The notes beneath the pieces are model-generated. The model saw only the letters and a list, made by a program, of their open reading frames with translations, was not told the DNA's origin and did not search any database. From contig NW_026082994.1 of NCBI RefSeq assembly GCF_020184175.1, positions 1 to 64,000 on the forward strand: a stretch of 64,000 bases of DNA, read 5' to 3'. Shown here piece after piece: positions 59,272 through 64,000 of the stretch. The translations under genes and the position numbers were made by a program. Within the stretch, counting starts at the first letter, position 1. Every line of letters begins with the position of its first letter. This DNA is from Aphis gossypii. Taxonomy: Eukaryota; Arthropoda; Insecta; Hemiptera; Aphididae.

Positions 59272-60171
59272 GTTATTATTATTTATTTTCCCCATTTTTG
59301 TAACATTTTTCACTGATGATTCGCTCCTATTGGTCGCAAGAGAAGGTGCTTATGTAGTACAATTTTAGGAAAATTCACCAGAAAACTTCGGAATCTGGAT
59401 GTAAAAAAACAACAACTGTCATTGCAGTCCAGCAAGAAAATAAACTATATTAAGGTCACTATTGATTATGATTGAATATAATAATTATAGACCTGTTGTT
59501 ATATTTTGTTAAAACCATAACAACAAAAATAAGAATTAGCAAAATAAGTCAATGTCTACAGTAAATTTCAAATTCACAGCAATAAACTAACATAACAAGT
59601 TATACCAAGTTTTATTGTTTTACCAACAGGCAACAATATAAAAATTACGAGATGGCACATTATTGTATTTTACCCACCGTAGTAAAATAAAAAAATGATA
59701 TAACTTTGCAACTTAAGTGTTAGAAATTATAAGCTTACGTACACATCTCGCGGGGTCCGCAATCCACCAAGTGTGGATTGCCTACATGATAATATTGATA
59801 ATATACTGCTCGCATAATCATAAGAGGGTCTCACGGCAACGGCAAGCAGAATGACTATAATATTATGACTTGAGTAACTCACTGACTAATAAACGTAGAG
59901 CCTGAACAATGATAGATCGATGCTTACAATTTACACGGTACATTCGTAAAATCGTACCACGAATTTAGTGTGCAATAAGAAAGCATTTTACAAAATTCGC
60001 ACATTAAAGTGGTGGTTTTACAAGATTTTTGAGAATCAAAACGGTCAATGAAAATGTCTAAGTTTTGAACACCGTTAAACCAAATATTAAATAACAAATT
60101 AATCAAAATTCGAATCATATTATATAGAATTGGCATTTTTAACCGGCAACGAAGTGCACGGAGCCAGCTAG

Positions 60172-60914
60172 TATATATATACATATATGACAACAATATT
60201 GTATGGTTCGTAATTTAATGTATTATTATGTAAATATAATTAATATAGGTACAAAAGTATGCTTTTAAATGAATATTTACTAGTGTGCCCTAAATCAGTT
60301 AGGGAACGTAGTTAAGACGCGCCCTACGGAGTCTAACCGGATTCGGGCACTAGTGCCCCAGCTCAGTTAGGGTTCGGAAATACGCCACCCGGACGGCCGT
60401 TCGTCAATCGTCGAAAACGTTGGGCACATTTGCAGTGTAACTGTGTGAGTGTGTGACAAACCAGTGAAACCCAATGTACTGTTATACTATCATAGTTTTA
60501 TCATTGATAATGATAATAAATAAATCTATTTATAACATTGACTATTGTTTTTCAATAGGCAATTGCTTGTATTTATCGTCTGCGGCCTGCCACAGTTCCA
60601 CCTCTGAGCAACGAGAAAAATATAATAATAAAGTTTGATTCGTAAATTTGTTTGTGGTGTTCCGTTAAGTTTTTTATGTTTATTTGAAATAACTATTTGA
60701 GTTACTTTGTTTAACAAGTCATAAAATCACTTAAAATGTTTTCAATATTTGAAAAGTATAAATGTAACAAAAAGAAAACCAATTGTGAAGTTAATACAGA
60801 AATATTTGCCACTGCCAGCAAGTAAAAATCTATAGTCTTTAAACTAAAATTAAAGTTCCACTGCAATCATATTGAAAAATTGTTTTACACTTTTAAAATT
60901 CTTTTCATGTTTAT
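60172..60914. other. Spacer with a GC-rich patch
   Basis: A GC-richer patch at about 60285-60450 (CTCAGTTAGGG repeated in variant form near 60294 and 60362) resembles an LTR or promoter remnant, but no paired end is visible. A 29-codon frame at 60736-60825 (MFSIFEKYKCNKKK...) is too short to name. Confidence 0.35.
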
Positions 60915-63900
60915 TTTATTTTATTATTAACGCCAAACGGCTTTTTAAATTACAACATAAAAAGTACATAAAAAGTACAATGGTAATACAAAATAGTTAA
61001 CAACTAGTGAAATAAACTTATAATATATTGACTTAAATAATTAATATAAAGACAGAATAGACAAATTCTATAATAAAAATAAAAGGTTAAGTAAGCCTCC
61101 GTAGTTCATATAAGAGCCGCTAAATAAGTTTAATACTCAGAAGAGTTATTTAAATTGTGCATCAATCTCGAAAGTGGGGCATTTCTGGAGAAGTTAGATT
61201 TATTGGTAGTTGTATAGAAGGTATTTTGAAGCCTAGTGTTACTAGGAATACGAAAACTAAGTTCTTCCAGAATCCTCGGGGCATCAACTCGGCCTTCGAT
61301 CAGACGCTGAATAAAAGCGATGCCAAAATTATCACGCCTGGCCGAAAGGGAATCGAGTCTAATTGCTTGACTAACAGGCCTGTAATCGTGTGGTTCATGT
61401 GGGATGTTGAGGCAATAACCAGCGAAGCGCATAAAACAGTTTTGAACCCGATCAATTCGACTAATGTCAACAGCGGTATAAGGTGACCATACAACAGAAC
61501 CATATTCAATAACCGAACGGACTAATGCTTTATAGAGAGCCAAAAGGCAATTAGCAGAACTGAAGTTGACTGAATGACGTCTGATAAATCCTAAAACACG
61601 AAAGGATTTACTAATCATAAAATCGATATGAGGGCTGAAATTAAGCGATGGTACAAATAAAATGCCTAGATCCTGTACCTGATTGACACGTTGAATAGAT
61701 ATACCTCCCAGCCTATAATCAAAAGAAAACACTGAGTTAGAGCGATGAAAAGACATTACTTTGCATTTAGAGATGTTAAGGGATAAATTAAAAGTATTGC
61801 ACCAATTGGTAAATTTATCTAAGGTGTTTTGAAGAGTGAGACAATCATTATTAGTGGTTATCCTCAGAAAAATTTTAGAATCATCGGCAAAAAGTAGAAG
61901 ACGACAAGAGGAAATGGCTGAGCACATGGTATTGATGAAAATATTAAATAATAGGGGGCCTAAATGACTACCCTGTGGAACTCCGGATGATGCTCGGAAA
62001 AAATTGGAAGAATTGCCGAAGAGGCTGACAAATTGTCGACGATCACTGAGGTAGGAACCAAGCCATGATAAGAGTGGTTCACCAATTCCAAGCCTATCGA
62101 GGACAAAAAGAAGTGCATTGTGGTCTAGGGAGTCAAACGCCTTAGAAAAGTCTGTATATATCACATCAACCTGATTACCCAAATCAAAGTACGTGTGAAG
62201 GTAAGATACAAAGTCAATAAGACTGGTAGCTGTCGAGCGTCCTGGGAAGAATCCGTGTTGGTCAATAGAAATGGTGGTTAAAAGAGGACGCTCGATTCGT
62301 TTGAGTACTATGTACTCAAACAACTTACCTAATAGAGGTAAGCCGGAAATTGGTCGGTAGTTGGCAACATCAGCCGGATTCCCAGACTTCAAGATAGGTG
62401 TAACTCGACTAATTTTCCACACGGAAGGGAAAACCCCTTATAATAGTGATTGATTAAAAATTAAAGTTACTGGTAAACTTAGAGAGGCACGACAGTGGTA
62501 AAGAAGAATGGCAGAGATACCATCAGGCCCGGAACTACGAACATGAGATAGGGAGTTTAATGCTTCATTAACTTCATCTATGGATATGGATAATTTTGAA
62601 GGAAGGAAGGAAAATTGCTGGTTAGTAAATTCGTCGGATAAAGCATTGGAAGTAAACAGTGGATCACCATATACAGATGAGAAGTGAGAAGCAAACAAAG
62701 AGGCAACTTGATCACTTGAGGCCTTAGACTCACCAAAAAAAACCTCATCAGGTATAGTAGATACTCCTCGTTTACTACGAACAAACTCCCAAAATGATTT
62801 AGGATCTACTCCTGCATGTTAAGCAAATAATTTTTATAGAGTCGCTTAGATTCAAACTTACATTGGGCGCGCAGTCTAGAGAATATTAAGTATCGATTTT
62901 GACCACCTAGCATTTTATATAGTTTATGTGAATGTTTTTTCTTAAACAGAAGATTTTTTAGATCACTCGATACCCATTTGGGAAAGGTTGAATTTCGAAA
63001 GTTACGCCTTGGGACATGTTCACGAATACAGTCAAGCAGAGTTTCCTGCAAGAAATCGGCTGTTTGATCAACCGATCCTACGCCTAAGACGTTATCCCAA
63101 ACAATGTTCTCTAATCTTTGAATAATCATATCATAGTTCCCATTTTTATAATCGTAATACGTATATTGAGCGTCAAGCATAGAGCGGACAGAAGGAGAGG
63201 GGCAAGATATGGACAAGGCAGGGTGGTATACATCACAAGGAACTAAGGTGTCAGCAGCTTGAAGGACTTGAGTGGATTCGTTGCTGGTGAAAATTAAGTG
63301 AAGAAGAGAACCAGTATTGTTAAGAATTTGATTCTTTTGAACGAAGTGAAGGAGACTAAATAGATCGCCAACTACACGGACCGTGTTGGTTATAGTACCA
63401 GAATAGACAAGACCAGAATCACTAACGGGCCAATTTACATTGGGCAAGTTGTGGTCACCGCATACTAAACCAAGATCAAAATTATTAGAACGTCAGACAA
63501 CGTCAAGAGCCTCAACATGACTCTCATATACAAAGTGGTTCGCACCAGGAGGTAAATATACTCCTGCTAGAAAGACAGAGAATCCGCTGGGAAGAGTGAG
63601 GCGAACAAAAACATGCTCACAAGTGTCACATGGGGTCGTAATTAGGGTTGGTCTTAGTTCTTTCTTAACAGCAATTAATGAACCCCCTCCTCGAGTACAG
63701 TTACTTGTGCGTTCATTCCTATCACATCTAAAAATTAAATATCCTTCAAAACCTAATTCAGAATTAGAAATATCATCAGAAAGCCAGGATTCTGTGAGAA
63801 TATATACATCATAGGATAACAATACAAGGTTAGAGCGGGGATTAAATAGCTTACTACGAAGGCCACGTACATTCTGGTAATAAATATTTAAACAGTGATC

Positions 63901-64000
63901 ATAAATAGGCAAAACATTAAAGTTATTAGACTTTGGGTAGGGTGAAGTTGAATTAGCATTAATATTATTAAAATTAGATATAAATGAGTTAAAGGTAGAT
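60915..64000 (-). mobile_element. Jockey-like LINE, 5' end beyond window
   Basis: The minus strand carries endonuclease and reverse transcriptase without RNase H, then a 3' UTR ending in an AATAAAATAAAATAAA-like tail at about 60915-60935. ORF1 would lie beyond 64000. Target duplications cannot be checked. Confidence 0.75.
61130..63912 (-). pseudogene. LINE ORF2: AP endonuclease plus reverse transcriptase, three lesions
   Basis: The endonuclease begins about 63912: YYQNVRGL, ILTESWLSDD (catalytic E), VYLPPGANH, then GLVCGDHNLPNV (GDxN motif). The reverse transcriptase shows PISGLPLLGK, YTDFSKAFDSLDH, SSGVPQGSHLGPLLFNIF and LLFADDSKIF (catalytic FADD). The C-terminal region continues to the stop at 61130. 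Lesions: in-frame TGA at 63493-63495 in the endonuclease, a frameshift at about 62806 and an in-frame TAA at 62438-62440 just before the RT. The layout matches arthropod Jockey-type ORF2. Confidence 0.82.

Larger units (their letters stand above)
56390..60171 (+). mobile_element. Second Helitron-like element, non-autonomous, plus orientation
   Basis: TC-TATATATATAAAAATAGAG at 56390 is a possible 5' end. GGAGCCAGCTAG followed by T at 60160-60171 fits a 3' CTRR end and is similar to the degenerate end near 14302. No helicase is present. hAT-3 is inserted at 56663-59271. The rest (59280-60159) is AT-rich with no gene. Confidence 0.45.

Overview
The window is AT-rich insect DNA, most likely from an aphid. 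This rests on AT-rich spacers, short GT-AG introns, and multi-exon FLYWCH/MULE, ZMYM-like hAT, tnp2/DUF4806 CACTA and BEL families of the kind abundant in aphid genomes. I could not run a search. Almost everything legible is mobile DNA. I see no ordinary housekeeping gene, RNA gene or CRISPR array.

Layout. (1) 1-10941, minus strand: a FLYWCH plus MULE-transposase gene, 8 exons visible, open with consistent splice phases and running off the left edge. Its largest intron holds a 7.2-kb element (3070-10266) flanked by TTAA with inverted ends. That element carries a plus-strand gene joining a Mutator-like DDE transposase to a YqaJ/lambda-type exonuclease. (2) 11379-11796: a long inverted repeat ending in a related TTAA-GAGGAC terminus. 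(3) About 11827-46136: a nested stack. A THAP/P-element-like transposon holds a 5'-truncated LINE (12-bp target duplication at 13461 and 45107). The LINE holds a Helitron-like element (14198-22726) directly abutting a CACTA-like element, CACTA-1 (22728-44987). The Helitron contains a ZMYM-type hAT (16084-20062) and a 1.4-kb inverted-end repeat. CACTA-1 contains a very young BEL/Pao retrotransposon (24800-32057) and a second CACTA-like element, CACTA-2 (35416-42605). (4) 46139-52990, minus strand: a decayed MULE-SWIM transposase gene, with an intact BED-type hAT (50098-52730) inserted into one exon. (5) 53638-55870: a Ty3/gypsy LTR and a truncated gag. (6) About 56390-60171: a second Helitron-like element containing an intact hAT (56663-59271). 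(7) About 60915-64000, minus strand: a Jockey-like LINE with three lesions, running off the right edge.

The elements are individually recognisable. The striking points are the depth of nesting, with target duplications that still read across it, the transposase-nuclease fusion between TTAA sites, and three open-frame transposon systems (BEL, two hATs). Most other coding regions are broken by single stops, short duplications or homopolymer slips. Exon boundaries were read by eye from splice signals and frame continuity.
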